This document shows, piece after piece, positions 1 through 11,600 of a stretch of DNA of 64,000 nt. The notes under the pieces were generated by a model that searched no databases, had not been told where the DNA came from, and saw only the letters and a list, made by a program, of their open reading frames with translations. The DNA comes from CAVOOW01 sp963697675 (GTDB taxonomy: Bacteria > Actinomycetota > Actinomycetes > JACCUZ01), in the NCBI GenBank assembly GCA_963697675.1, contig CAVOOW010000009.1, positions 1 through 64,000 of the forward strand. Direction: 5' to 3'. Numbering within the stretch: position 1 is the first letter of the stretch; each line of letters starts with the position of its first letter. The position numbers and the translations under genes are program-made.

Positions 1-2548
1 TGTCCCCGACCAGCTGCTCCTGGCCCATGACCGCGAGCACCTCTCGCTTCGTCGCGTCGTGCTCGGCGCGAACCAGGTCGAACATCGGCCGCAGCGGCGG
101 ATCGACGAGCGAAGCGACGTAGTGCTCGGCTATGCGCAGGTCGGTCTTGGCCAAGGTCATGGAGACGTTGGACAGGAAGGTCCGGAAGAAGTGCCACTGC
201 GCGTACATCTCGTCGAGGGTGTCGCTGTGCCCTGCGGCTCGCACCGCGGCCAGACCCGCACCGACGCCATACCAACCGGGCACGATCTGACGCGACTGCG
301 TCCAGCCGAACACCCATGGGATCGCGCGAAGTCCGGACAAGCCCGCGCCGCTGTCCGGCCGTCGCGCGGGCCGTGACCCGATGTTGAGGTCCGTGAGCAG
401 TTCGACCGGCGTCGACGCGACGAAGTAGGCCGGCAGGTCCGGGTGTTCGACGAGCCCGCGATAACAGACGTGGGCCGACTCGGAGAGCAGGTCCATCACG
501 TCGTCCCACCTGCGCAGCGTCTCGGCGTTCGTGCGCGACGTCCGGTGCAGCACCGTTGCCTCGAGGGTTGCGGCGAGGGTCAGCTCGAGGTTCTCCCGCG
601 CGAGCGCCGGCAGCCCGTACTTGTCGGAGATGACCTCGCCCTGCTCGGTCACCTTGATCTCGCCGTCGAGCGTGCCCCATGGCTGGGCGAGGATCGCGTC
701 GTGGCTCGGCCCGCCGCCCCGGCCGACGGTGCCGCCGCGGCCGTGGAAGAAACGCAAGCGCACGCCATGGGAAACGGCCACATCTCGCAACGCGCGTTGC
801 GCACGATGGATCGCCCACTGCGATGTCGCGATGCCCGACTCCTTGTTCGAGTCGGAGTAGCCGAGCATGACTTCCTGCACCTCGCCACGAAGCGCGACCA
901 GCCGCCGGTAGGACGGGTCGCTGAGCAGCTGGTCGAGCACCCGACCGGCTTCCTGCAGCTCGTCAACGGTCTCGAGCAGGGGTACGAAACCGATGCGGAC
1001 GACATCGCGCCCGAGATCGACCAGGCCCGCCTCGCGGGCCAGCAACACCGCAGCGAGCACGTCGTCGGCGCCGCGGGTCATCGAGACGATGTAGCTCTCG
1101 CACGCCTCGGGACCGAACCGATCGAGAGCCTCGCGCACAGTTGTGAAGACGTCGAGCGTTCGTTGGCCGGCCTCGTCGAGGTCCGGCGGAGTCGGGGACA
1201 GTGGGCGCCGGCCGGCGAGTTCCTTGCTCAGCACCGCGAAACGGTTCTCGCGCGGGAGGTCGGCATAGCGCCACGACAGCTCGCCGAGCCGGTCGATGAG
1301 CTGAGCGAGAGCATGGTGGTGGGCGTCCGCATGCTCGCGCACGTCGAGCGTGGCGAGGTGCAACCCGAACGCGGACACTGTGCGGATCAACCGGTCCATG
1401 CGACCGTGGGCCGCCAACTGCCCACGATGCTGTACGAGCGACTCGCGCATGAGCGACAAGTCGGCGAGCAGCTCGCCGGTGCCGAGGTAGTCGTGACCGG
1501 CTCGGTGCGGCCGCCCGGCAGCGATGCGCGAGCGGGTGTTCGCGAGTCGCTGGGTGATGCAGCGACCCTTGAGCCGGTAGGGCTCCTCAGCGTTGATGCG
1601 CTTTGCGCGGGGGTCGAGCTCGGGCAGCGCTGCAATGTCCCTCTCGATGCTGGCCAGCAGCTCGGGGCTGGCACCGACCAGGCGCACAGAGGACGACAGA
1701 TCCTCCAGCAACGCGTCGATCAGAGTCGTGAGGTCCCGGATGGCGTGCCCGTGCTGGAGCACCAGGACGTCCATCGTCACCTCGGGCGTGACGTTGGGGT
1801 TGCCGTCGCGGTCGCCACCGATCCAGCTGCCGAAACGGACGGGACGTGCGCTGGTCGGGAGCGAGACGTCCAGTGTCGCGAGCTGATCGGTGAGCTCGTC
1901 GAGGACGTCACCCACGGTGTGCAGCATCAGCTCGTCGAGGTAGTAGGCCGCTGCTCGCGCCTCGTCGACAGGTTCCGGGCGGTCCTGGCGCAGCTCGTCG
2001 GTCTGCCACAACAGGTCGATGATCTCGGCGATGCGCAGCGTCGTGCGCGGGTCCTCGCCGTCGGGATCGACATCGAGCAGCTCAGCGACGCGATGGCGCT
2101 TGGACAGAATCGAGCGCCGGGCGGCCTCTGTCGGATGCGCGGTGAAGACGGGTCGCACGGCCAGCCGCTCGACGAGGGCGAGGACCTCGCTCGCCGGGAG
2201 CTCGGCGACGCGGATGCGCTCGACCGCGCGAGCCAGCCAGCCGCCTCGTTCGAGGCGTTCGCGGCGCATGGCTCGGGCGCGATGCACCTGCTCGGTGACG
2301 TTGGCGAGGTGGAAATAGGTGCCGAACGCCCGAACAAGCAGCGCCGCGGTCTCGAGGTCGACGCCTTGGAGCAGCTCGGTGAGTGCCTGGTCGTCGGACC
2401 GGCTCAGCACGCGCACCCGCTCGACGAGGTCGAGCAGCGGCTCACCCTCCTGGCGTACGAGGGATTCGCCCAGCAAGTTGCCGAGTCGGCGGATGTCGGC
2501 ACGCAGGGCGGCCGACTCATTGCGCTCGACAGCGCCGGGAGTCGTCAC
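1..2548 (-). CDS. ppc: Phosphoenolpyruvate carboxylase (C-terminus beyond window)
   Basis: Anaplerotic enzyme that carboxylates phosphoenolpyruvate to oxaloacetate in the cytoplasm. Reading the minus strand from a GTG at 2548 gives 849 uninterrupted codons to the window edge; the family is usually about 900 residues, so roughly 50 are missing. Visible family motifs are FTAHPTEA with the catalytic histidine, GYSDSNKESG, and the glycine-rich FFHGRGGTVGRGGGP loop. The start is preceded by a strong AGGAGG ribosome binding site (2554-2559 on the plus strand read in reverse). The gene stands alone and is divergent from the glycosyltransferase at 2834. No frameshift is seen. The long plus-strand reading frame across it is a codon-bias shadow. 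Confidence 0.97.
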   Translation of the reverse strand, partial: MTTPGAVERNESAALRADIRRLGNLLGESLVRQEGEPLLDLVERVRVLSRSDDQALTELLQGVDLETAALLVRAFGTYFHLANVTEQVHRARAMRRERLERGGWLARAVERIRVAELPASEVLALVERLAVRPVFTAHPTEAARRSILSKRHRVAELLDVDPDGEDPRTTLRIAEIIDLLWQTDELRQDRPEPVDEARAAAYYLDELMLHTVGDVLDELTDQLATLDVSLPTSARPVRFGSWIGGDRDGNPNVTPEVTMDVLVLQHGHAIRDLTTLIDALLEDLSSSVRLVGASPELLASIERDIAALPELDPRAKRINAEEPYRLKGRCITQRLANTRSRIAAGRPHRAGHDYLGTGELLADLSLMRESLVQHRGQLAAHGRMDRLIRTVSAFGLHLATLDVREHADAHHHALAQLIDRLGELSWRYADLPRENRFAVLSKELAGRRPLSPTPPDLDEAGQRTLDVFTTVREALDRFGPEACESYIVSMTRGADDVLAAVLLAREAGLVDLGRDVVRIGFVPLLETVDELQEAGRVLDQLLSDPSYRRLVALRGEVQEVMLGYSDSNKESGIATSQWAIHRAQRALRDVAVSHGVRLRFFHGRGGTVGRGGGPSHDAILAQPWGTLDGEIKVTEQGEVISDKYGLPALARENLELTLAATLEATVLHRTSRTNAETLRRWDDVMDLLSESAHVCYRGLVEHPDLPAYFVASTPVELLTDLNIGSRPARRPDSGAGLSGLRAIPWVFGWTQSRQIVPGWYGVGAGLAAVRAAGHSDTLDEMYAQWHFFRTFLSNVSMTLAKTDLRIAEHYVASLVDPPLRPMFDLVRAEHDATKREVLAVMGQEQLVGD

Positions 2549-2833
2549 GTCAACCTCCTGCTGCTGGCAACTCGGGCGCCGCGGGATCTGTCGAGAATAG
2601 AGGCCGGGTGCACGGGCGACCCGGCACCGACCGCACGCCGAGACGATGCCGTCAGGACCCTCGCCAGATCTGGAGATACACGCCGAACAGGTGAATCGCG
2701 TCACTGCAGGTAACTGTTCGCCGTCGACTCGTGGATAAAACACGGAAACCTTTACGGAGCGTGAGACTCTTTCGTAGACTTCACGTACGCCCAGGGGGGC
2801 GAACAACGGTGCGGGTGCTGGGGGGCATGAGGC
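2549..2833. promoter_or_regulatory. Divergent intergenic region, ppc / WecG-type gene
   Basis: The 285 bases between two outward-facing genes must hold both promoters. There is a comparatively AT-rich stretch around 2730-2790 with a short TTTACGG segment, which is where I would expect the rightward promoter. I see no convincing -35/-10 pair, riboswitch or operator. No small gene is supported. Confidence 0.35.
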
Positions 2834-3874
2834 GTGATCGACGAAACGGATGCTGCAGAGCTTTCGTTGCTGAAGCGGCGCGGTGACACGGCAGACAAGC
2901 CGGTCATCGTCGAGACCACGCCCACCGGGCCGGTCCTGGTCGAGACGACCACCGTCGGGCCGACGCTGGTCGAGCCAGCGCCGGTCCGGCCGGTCCTGGT
3001 CGAGACGACGCTCGACGCACCGGTCGTCGTCCCGGCCATGCGCGATGGTGATGCGGCAGACATGCTCACCGAGGCTGGCACGGACACCGTGGCGCGACCG
3101 CTGGTGCCGGCAGAGACTGCGGTGCCACAGCTGCGGATCGGGCCGTTCCAGGTCAGCGACCTCTCCCAGGATGATGTGGTCGCGGCCATCGTGAGCGGAT
3201 CGATGGCGAGCCGGGCACAACGGGCCTGGGTGTCCTACGCCCTGCACGTCGGTGGGCTCAACTCCCGGCGCGACCCTGGCTATCTCGCAGCGATGTCCCG
3301 AGCAGACCTCGTCTATGCCGACGGCATGTCGATCATCGTCCTGGCCAAGCTCGCGGGAGCCCGCGCCGCGGAGCGGGCCGGCACGACGGACATCGGCTGG
3401 ACCGTCATCCGCCAGCTCGGGTCGGCCCTGGGACGGCCGCCGAAGGTGGCGCTCGTCGGTGGGCCCGAGGGCCTGACCAGTCGCGCCGCCCGGGTGATCG
3501 AGGCGGACGCAGGAGCGGAGATCGTTCTCACCGAGCACGGCTACCACGACGACTGGTCACCGGTGCTCGATCGACTGGCCGGCTCCGGCTGCGACCTCGT
3601 CCTGGTCGGACTCGGCGCGCCCCGTGAGATGAAGTGGGTCGACGCGCACGTTCAGGATCTGCCGCCGTGCCTGGTCATGACCTGCGGCGGGTGGTTCGGT
3701 TTCATCACGCAGGACGAGAAGCGCGCACCGCAGTGGGTGTGCGACGCCGGCCTGGAGTGGACCTACCGCATTGCCCAGAGCCCACGGCGCCTCGCCAAGC
3801 GTTATGCGCGTGGCGCAGTCAGCACGGCTGCGCTGTCGCTGGGGATCATCCGAAGTCGCCTGCGGTCGGCCTGA
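2834..3874 (+). CDS. WecG/TagA/CpsF-family glycosyltransferase (GT26) with repetitive N-terminal extension
   Basis: Predicted transferase that adds an N-acetylhexosamine-type sugar to a lipid-linked acceptor during surface-polymer assembly. The GT26 domain covers about residues 100-340, with the conserved YADGMS segment near residue 160, GLGAPREMKW near 260 and the C-terminal signature GLEWTYRIAQSPRRLAKRY. The first ~95 residues are unusual: a Pro/Val/Thr-rich stretch of imperfect ten-residue repeats of the form GPVLVETTxx (about 25-70). GTG at 2834 is used because an ATG seven bases upstream is out of frame. The family assignment is firm; the sugar and acceptor are unknown. The gene sits about 14 kb from the main polysaccharide locus but probably contributes to surface glycans. 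Confidence 0.88.
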   Translation: MIDETDAAELSLLKRRGDTADKPVIVETTPTGPVLVETTTVGPTLVEPAPVRPVLVETTLDAPVVVPAMRDGDAADMLTEAGTDTVARPLVPAETAVPQLRIGPFQVSDLSQDDVVAAIVSGSMASRAQRAWVSYALHVGGLNSRRDPGYLAAMSRADLVYADGMSIIVLAKLAGARAAERAGTTDIGWTVIRQLGSALGRPPKVALVGGPEGLTSRAARVIEADAGAEIVLTEHGYHDDWSPVLDRLAGSGCDLVLVGLGAPREMKWVDAHVQDLPPCLVMTCGGWFGFITQDEKRAPQWVCDAGLEWTYRIAQSPRRLAKRYARGAVSTAALSLGIIRSRLRSA

Positions 3875-4018
3875 ATCTCTGTTTGGTCAAGGATTTTCCT
3901 ACTTCGTACACGCATGTCCGAAGGATGATGCGCGGATCGGGTGAACGAGCGCTGACGCGCTCAAGTCGACTTTGTGCTCAGACGAGTCATGGGGAGTCCC
4001 CCCACGACCGGAGTCGTC

Positions 4019-5501
4019 ATGCAGCTCAGTGCACACCGAACCACGGCGGCGCTGGCCTCCGCGGCCGTGGCCGTCTCGGTTGCTGCTGCCGCGGTCACTG
4101 TGAGTGCCGCCGCTGCGGCGCCTGCGGCAGACTCCTCACGGACGATCACAAAGCTTCGAGCCACGAGCGACGGTTCGGTCTCGCGTGAACTGCCCCAGTG
4201 GTCTTCGGGCGCACGCCATCTGCTCGTCGTGCGGCACACGGCCCGAGCTCACAAGTCGGCCTACCTGAAGTTCGTCGTGCCGGAAGGGCTGCTGCACGAT
4301 GGTGGCCAGATCGAGTCCGCAGTCCTGTCGTTGAAGTCGCCCGCCGGGCCGAAGTCCAAGGTCTCGGTGCGAGCCACGAACAGGGCGGCGTGGACCGAGT
4401 CGAGCCTGGACTTCGCAAACGCGCCCCGGGGCGGAGCGACGATCGCCGCACTGGTCCGACACTCCGGACGGGTGAGCAAAGCCGATGTCACGTCATTTGT
4501 GAAGGCCGCTGGCACCTACACGTTCCAGCTGTCGACAGGGGCCGGCGTCAGCCGGTTCTATTCATCCGAGTCAAGCGTCAAGGTGCCCAAGCTCACCGTG
4601 ACGGTCAGGCGGCCCAAGCCCAAGCCCGTACCGACAACGCCCGTACCGACAACGCCCGTACCGACAACGCCCGTACCGCCCGCACCGACAACGCCCGTAC
4701 CGCCGATCACGCCGGTCCCGCCCGCTCCCTCGGCCCCCAAGGCATTGCTCGGCATGTCGGCACCGCTGCAGTTCTGGGACGCCCGGGTCAGCCGAGGTCG
4801 GCTCGGGGTTGCAGGCCCGCCGGCTGTTCTTCACCGGTCTCGACGCTTCGATCAGCAAGGCGCAGACCACCTGTGACGCCGGCATGTACCCGGTGCTGTC
4901 GTTCAAGACCACCGGCTACACCTGGGCACAGGTGGCCGCCGGTGACGCCGACGCCAAGCTGCGGGCACTGGCCACCAAGCTGAGCGCACTGACCTGTGAT
5001 GCGTTCGTCGCCCTCCACCACGAGCCAGCCGGGGATGGCATCGCAGCCGACTGGGCGGCGATGCAGATCCATGCGCTGCCGATCCTCGGCGGTCCGTCCG
5101 GCGGGGAGATCAAGGTCGGTGTGATCGGCAACGGCTGGTGGTTCTCGCCGTCGAAGCAGGGCTACACCGACGCAGAGATCGCGGCCTACATCACCCCGGG
5201 AGTCAAGGCGGTCTCCGACGTGATCGCCTCCGACACCTACCAGATGACGGACACGTCCGAGGAAGCTGCGCCCAAGATCATCGGCATGGCCGCGTGGGCC
5301 CGCCGCACGGGAGGCGTCAAGGCGCTTGGTCTCGGCGAGTTCAACGCGGCCACCCCGGCGGCGATCACCAACGCCACGAACGCGCTGGCCGCCGACCCGA
5401 TGTACGCCTGGGGCTGCCTGTGGAACACGGACCTCGACACCGTCCACATCTTGAGTGGCGACCGCCTCGTGGCGTTCAAGGCTGCCCTCGCCGACTGGTG
5501 A
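4019..5501 (+). CDS. Secreted DNRLRE/CBM96-like + glycoside-hydrolase-like protein, one frameshift
   Basis: Likely exported protein acting on a polysaccharide. ATG 4019 gives an Ala-rich signal peptide ending near residue 36, with GGAG upstream. Residues ~40-195 resemble a DNRLRE (CBM96-like) beta domain. A linker of PVPTTP repeats follows (4625-4730), then a ~230-residue C-terminal domain. That domain has the paired motifs HHEP and GEFN, spaced like the acid/base and nucleophile of clan GH-A TIM-barrel hydrolases; this role is inferred. The frame breaks near 4796: an extra C turns the expected SEVGSGLQARR into another frame, as the paralogue at 14225 shows. The coordinates join both frames and end at the TGA at 5501. 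Substrate unknown, plausibly the strain's own exopolysaccharide. Confidence 0.75.
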
Positions 5502-5559
5502 GCCGGCGCGCTGTCGCGCATGGACTACGACGCCTCCCGCTGCAACGGCGCGGGGGGCG

Positions 5560-5765
5560 TCGTCACGTCCGGGGTGGCTCGGTCCGGGCATTGCGGTGCG
5601 AACTCAGCTGTATCAAGGCTGCGTGTAGTAGCGGCCGCCCTGAAGGCCGACCCCATGTTCGCCTGGGGCTGCATGTGGAACGCCACCGCCAGGATCGGCA
5701 CCGTCCTGACCGGTGACCGTCTCACCGCATTCAAGAAGGCCCTCGCACTGGTGACCAACACCTAG
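5560..5765 (+). pseudogene. C-terminal remnant of the hydrolase-like family
   Basis: Only about the last 50 codons of the HHEP/GEFN hydrolase-like family are recognisable, with AAALKADPMFAWGCMWN near the start and TGDRLTAFKKALA at the end. The upstream 60-70 bases show no matching frame. Bases 5631-5684 are identical to 15484-15537 inside the full-length paralogue, so the fragment reflects a recent duplication or recombination with that gene. It has no signal peptide or catalytic motifs and is probably not functional. Confidence 0.75.
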
Positions 5766-5774
5766 TCCGTGCGA

Positions 5775-5807
5775 CGACGCCCCCGCTGAAGTCAGCGGGG
5801 GGCGTCG
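5775..5807. terminator. Bidirectional hairpin between convergent genes
   Basis: CGACGCCCCCGCTGA at 5775-5789 pairs with TCAGCGGGGGGCGTCG at 5792-5807, with one bulged base and a very short nominal loop (the inner CTGA/TCAG probably opens). It lies between the plus-strand remnant ending at 5765 and the minus-strand gene ending at 5819, so it can serve both directions. There is no T-run. Confidence 0.75.
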
Positions 5808-5818
5808 CCATGCACGGG

Positions 5819-8284
5819 TCAGCCGTTCGGCACGAACAGCGCTCGCGACGTCCAGGTGCCGTCGTTGCTGACGACCGACGGGCTGCCGGTGATGCCGCTG
5901 CTGCCGAACGCGACGGACCGCAGCGCCCCGTCGGCCGTGGATCCGTAGAGGACGTTTCCACCGGCCAGCGTCATGCCGCTGACGGTGCTCAGGTCGACGC
6001 CGCCGTTGTCGGCGACGAAGGTCTGCGCGCCCACGACCTGGCTCTCCGGCGTGAAGTAGCGGTAGTAGAGCGCGCTGTCGTTGAACAGCGTGTAGTAGAG
6101 CCGGTGCTGACTCGGGTCGTAGAAGATGCCGGTCAGGTTCGCGATGGCGAACGGGATGCGCCCGCCGTCGTCGGGGTCGTTGTAGAGATTGACCGTGGTC
6201 TGCGCGCCGACCACCCCGGTGGTCTTGTCGAACGTGCGGGAGTAGAGCCCGCCGTCGCCCAGGCCGTAGTAGAGCGTGCCGTTGAGCAGGAACGCTCCGC
6301 GGACGAGCGACCAGTCGATCGCGGTGTTCGCGGTGCTGTCGCACCGGCGGTGGGACTGCCGGACGCGTCGACCGGTCGCCGCAGGAGCTTGCCCGGGGTG
6401 GGCGTCGGGGCACCGGCGGACGTGTCGATGATCTCGATGCCGTTGACCAACGGGTTCTCGACCACCGCGGAGAAGTCGATGTCGACGTTGCCGTCGCTGG
6501 TGACCGGGAAGGACTTCATCGTCGCCCGCTTGGTGTCGCCCGCTGCTGCCACGATGTCGAAGTTGTCGAGCTCGATCGGTCCGCCGTCGATGTTCACGTC
6601 GAAGACGCGCTGCCCGACTGTCGCGGTGCCGTCGTACTGGTTGGCGAAGAAGAGCCGGACCGACACCGACGTTCCCGCCGGAACCGGGAAGCTGCCAGTG
6701 CATGGAGCCATAGCGCTCGGTGTTGAAGATGGCCGGAGAGGTGCCGACCGGCACGGTGCTGTCGAACGGCACAGAGGCGCCCCAGTCGGCGGTGCTGCCA
6801 CCGCTGACGAAACCTGCGTCGGAGCGACCAGTCCGGCCCGCTGTCCGACGCCTGCGCGGCCGGGCCGGCGGCGTTCACGCGGTAGAGGACGTTGGTGCTG
6901 CCGGCTCCGGGCGTCTCGCGCCAGGAAGAGGTCGTTGGGCAGCGTCGCTGCGGCAACCGCGGGAATCGTCGTGCCGCCGGCGAGAGGCATCAGCGCGATG
7001 CGGTTGCGTGTCTTGCCACCGATCATCGTCGTGTCGCTGCCGACCCACAGGCCCTGGGACGTGGCGCAACAGCGCCTGGGCACCGACACCGCGGGTCCGT
7101 CCGGGATTCCACGACAACGGGAGCCCGTTGACCGGGTCGAGAGCGGCGATGCCCTCGCGCGCAACGGCGCCCGGGCCCGGCCTGGTCACCCTGGTAGGGG
7201 TTGTTCTGCCAGCGGAAGTGACCGCCGGTGTAGACCGCCGCCCCGGTGACCGCGACGCCGTACGTCGTGTCGCCGCCGGTGTAGTCACGCCAGGTCGGCC
7301 GCTGTCCGTCGCCGACGGCGCTGGTCTCCCAGCGCGACGTCGTGTCGCACATCGTGTCGCTGGCGGCGCCCCCGGCGAACGCACCGGTGGTGCTCACGAC
7401 GAAGTACGAGCCGTTGGGCGAGAAGTCGATGTCACGCATCCAGGAGTCGAACACGCCGGCACAGTGGTTCGCATCGACGTTGAACATGCTCGACGTGCCA
7501 GGACGAGACCTGCATGACACCCGTTGGCCCGAGGTCGAGCTTGACGATCTGCTGACGGTCCTGGCCGTTGACCGTCAGGAAGTTGCCGACCGCGACGATC
7601 GTGCTGCCGTCGCTGGGAGCGTCCATCCGCGCGATGCTCGTGGTGCCTCCGTTGAAGGTGCCGGCGAACGGCAGGTTGTCGGGCAGGACCGCACCGGTGG
7701 TCGCATTCAGCGCTGCGAAGCCGGACCGGGCAGTCGTGCCGATCTTGACGAAACCGCCGCCGATGTAGAGCTTGCCGTTGCGGGCCAGAACCTCGGTCAC
7801 CTTCGAGCTCGGCGCCTTCCAGCTGCCGGACAGCAGGGCACCGGCAGCGCTGAACTTCGCCACGCGCTTGGCTGCAACGACCGTTCGACGTGGTGAAGTC
7901 GCCGCCGACGTAGACGGACGTGCCGTCGGTGTCGAGCGAGTTGACGAGCTTGTTCAGGTTGGGGTTGAAGGCCATGTCGATGGCGCCCGTGGTCGCGTCG
8001 AACGCGAAGATGTGGTTGCGCACGATGTTGGCGCTCGCCGTGGTCTGCCGGACGGTGGTGAACGTGCCTCCGGCGATGATCTTGTTGCCGACCTGGGTGA
8101 TCGCGTTCACCGAGCCGTTCATGACCTGTGGCGTGAACGCAGCCGGAATCGCGGAGACGAGCCGCGCCCCCTGGTCGACATTGACCGCGGCTGCAGGCGT
8201 TGCCGCGATCGCCAGAGTGGTGATCAGCGAGCCAGCTGCAGCCAGGGCGACCAGTCGCCGACGTGCCGGTACCCAACGAGACAT
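5819..8284 (-). pseudogene. Secreted beta-propeller + malectin-like surface protein, about eight frameshifts
   Basis: ATG 8284 (GGGAGG just upstream) opens a signal peptide ending in an AATPAAA-type site. Reassembling frames gives one protein of about 820 residues: an N-terminal propeller with repeats such as KIIAGGTF, VYVGGDF and LYIGGGF; a malectin-like carbohydrate-binding domain (VNIDGGPIELDNFDIV ... VNGIEIID); and a C-terminal propeller-like part ending SRALFVPNG. Breaks fall near 7881, 7503, 7173, 7063, 6918, 6823, 6698 and 6350. No in-frame stops occur between breaks, so this is either very recent decay or sequence error. The paralogue at 36899-41390 has the same order with extra domains. 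Probable role: surface or extracellular glycan binding. Confidence 0.7.
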
Positions 8285-8623
8285 GTGTGGTCCTCCCCAT
8301 GCCGGTGCCCCGAGCCTTTGCTCGACAGCCCCCACCCGGCCTCACGACTCTAAGCAGCCTCGGGGCACTTTGCGCGAGGTACTGACAACTCCGACCGAGC
8401 GGTGGAGGCTGCAGTTCGGACAGTCACGGATGCGAACTCTGCGTGGTCGAAATTCTGACCCAAGGCGCGGCGGCCGGTCACGTACAGTGATGGTGATCCG
8501 CGCGGTTGGTCGCCCGCGTGACTGGTCGGCGCGCTCGGATCGGCCACGTACGCTGGAACTGCCCCGGCCGCCCAGCGGACCCGGGGCTGCTGTGCTGTCC
8601 CCAGACCTTTCCCCGGAGCCCGC
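8285..8623. promoter_or_regulatory. Divergent intergenic region upstream of mfd
   Basis: These 339 bases separate the minus-strand propeller gene from mfd. They must contain promoters for both. I see no gene, RNA motif or strong hairpin. The reading frames crossing it continue from neighbouring shadows and lack codon-position bias of their own. Confidence 0.3.
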
Positions 8624-11600
8624 GTGAGCCTGACCGGCATCCTCGACGCCCTGCTCGACCCCCAGTCCGCCGACACGGCCATCGCCGCAGTGATCGATGC
8701 CGCGCGCACCGGCATCGCGACCGATGTCGACGTGACGGCGCCCGTCGGCGTGCGCCCGTTCGTCCTCGCGGCCATCGCCGCAGGTGCGCCGCAGGGGGCC
8801 GGGCGTCCGGTCCTGGCCGTCACGGCGACCGAGCGTGAGGCGGAGAGCCTGGTGGTCGCCCTGCGTGACCTGCTGCCGGCTGACACCGTCGTGGGCTTCC
8901 CCGCCTGGGAGACGTTGCCGCACGAGCGGCTCAGCCCGCGCAGTGACACCGTCGGACGACGCCTCGACGTGCTGCGCCGGCTGGCCCATCCCGACGACGA
9001 GCGCGGTCGCGGCCCCGTGCAGGTCGTGGTGGCGCCCGTACGCAGCCTGCTGCAGCCGATGGTCACCGGCCTGGGTGACCTGGAGCCGGTCTCGGTCCGC
9101 GCCGGTGACGAGATCGACCTCGACGACCTGCTCGCCCGGCTCGCCGCTGCCGCCTATGACCGGGTCGACCTGGTCGAGAAGCGCGGCGACTTCGCGGTCC
9201 GCGGCGGCATCGTCGACGTCTTCCCGCCCACCGAGGAGCATCCGCTGCGGCTGGAGCTGTGGGGCGACACGGTCGAGGAGGTGCGCTACTTCAAGGTCGC
9301 GGACCAGCGCAGCCTCGAGATCGCCGACGACGGTCTCTGGGCGCCGCCCTGCCGCGAGCTGCTGCTCACCGATCAGGTGCGCGCCCGTGCAGCGGAGCTG
9401 GCTGTCTCGCGGCCGGGACTGGCGGACGTGTTCGACAAGCTCGCCGAGGGCATCGCCGTCGAGGGGATGGAATCACTGGCGCCGGTGCTCGTCGACGAGA
9501 TGGTGCTGCTGCTCGACCAGATGCCGTCCGGCACCCACCTCGTCGTGAGCGATCCGGAGCGGGTGCGCAGCAGGGCACACGACCTGTTCGCGACCAGCCA
9601 GGAGTTCCTCGAGGCGTCCTGGGCCAACGCCGCCGCAGGGGCGACGACCCCGCTCGACCTCGGTGCCGCGGCCTACCGCAGCCTCGCCGACCTGCGCGCC
9701 CGGGCCGCGGCGACAGGCGTGCCGTGGTGGACGCTCTCGCCGTGGAGCCTCGACGACGGCACCCAGGTCGACCCGATCGCCGGTGACGACGACGACGATC
9801 GAGACGGCTCCGCCCCGACGAGCGTGGTGGACGCCCAGGCCGTCGACGGCTACCGCGGGGACACCGCGCGGGTGATCGGCGACATCAAGGGCTGGCTCGG
9901 CGACGGCTGGCGCGTGGTGCTCGCGACCGAGGGGCATGGTCCGGCCGAGCGGCTGGTCGAGGTGCTGCGGGGCGAGGACATCGCCGCTCGCCTCGACGCC
10001 ACCATCGACGTGACGCCCGACCCCGGCGTCGTACACGTGACGTGCGCCGGCCTGGAACGCGGCTTCGTGAGCGAGGGCCACCGCCTCGCCTTGCTGACCG
10101 AGACCGACCTGCTCGGTCAGGCGGGGCCGTCGACCAAGGGCGAGCGGCGCATGCCGAGCCGGCGACGGAACGTGGTCGACCCGCTGCAGCTGCGCACCGG
10201 CGACTACGTCGTGCACGAGCAGCACGGCGTCGGGCGCTACGTCGAGATGATCCAGCGCACCGTGCAGGGTGCGACGCGGGAATACCTGCTCATCGAGTAC
10301 GCGCCGTCGCGCCGTGGGCATCCGGGAGACCGCCTGTTCGTGCCCACTGACCAGCTCGACCAGGTCACGAAGTACGTCGGTGGCGAGTCGCCGTCGCTGC
10401 ATCGACTGGGCGGTGCCGACTGGCAGAAGGCCAAGGGACGGGCTCGCAAGGCGGTCAAGGAGATCGCGGCCGAGCTGATCCGGCTCTATGCAGCGCGGAC
10501 GTCGGCTCCTGGTTTCGCCTTCGGACCGGACACGCCGTGGCAGCGCGAGCTCGAGGACGCGTTTCCCTACGTCGAGACACCCGACCAGCTCGGGGCCATC
10601 GACGAGGTCAAGCAGGACATGGAGAAAACCATCCCCATGGACCGGCTGATCTGCGGAGACGTCGGCTACGGCAAGACAGAGATCGCCGTACGCGCCGCCT
10701 TCAAGGCCGTGCAGGACGGCAAGCAGGTCGCCGTGCTGGTGCCCACAACGCTGCTCGTCAACCAGCACCTGTCGACGTTCACCGAGCGATATGCCTCCTT
10801 CCCGGTCACCGTCGCTGCCCTGTCGCGATTCCAGAGCGCCAAGGAGGCCGAGCAGATCAAGGCGCGACTCGCCGACGGCAGCCTCGATGTGGTCATCGGC
10901 ACACATCGCATCCTGTCCAGCGAGGTGCGCTTCAAGGACCTGGGCCTCGTGATCGTCGACGAGGAGCAGCGCTTCGGTGTGGAGCACAAGGAACAGCTCA
11001 AGCACATGCGCACCAACGTCGACGTCCTCACGATGTCGGCGACTCCGATCCCGCGCACGCTGGAGATGGCAGTGACCGGCATCCGCGAGATGTCCACGAT
11101 CCTCACGCCGCCGGAGGAGCGACACCCGGTCCTGACCTTCGTCGGCGGCTATGACGAGAAGCAGATCGGTGCGGCGATCCGTCGCGAGCTGTTGCGCGAC
11201 GGGCAGATCTTCTTCATCCACAACCGCGTCGAGTCGATCGACCGCGCCGCTGCGCGGTTGCGTGCCCTGGTGCCAGAAGCCAGGATCGCGACCGCCCACG
11301 GGCAGATGAACGAGCACTCGCTCGAGGGCGTGGTCAACGACTTCTGGGAGAAGCGCTACGACGTGCTCGTGTGCACGACGATCGTCGAGAGCGGCTTGGA
11401 CATCTCCAACGCCAACACCCTCATCGTCGAGCGGGCCGACGTGATGGGTCTGAGCAACCTCCACCAGCTGCGCGGCCGGGTCGGCCGCAGCCGCGAACGC
11501 GCGTACGCCTATTTCCTCTACCCACCCGAGAAGCCGTTGACCGAGACGGCGCACGACCGGCTCGCCACCATCGCCGCGCACAGCGACCTCGGTGCGGGCA

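Noticed and set aside
443..2713. 756-codon plus-strand open frame over ppc
   Set aside because: Antisense shadow of the PEP carboxylase gene, produced by high third-position GC; the minus strand carries all enzyme motifs.
4620..4735. Tandem DNA repeat at 4.6 kb as a separate element
   Set aside because: It is the in-frame PVPTTP linker of the secreted hydrolase-like protein.
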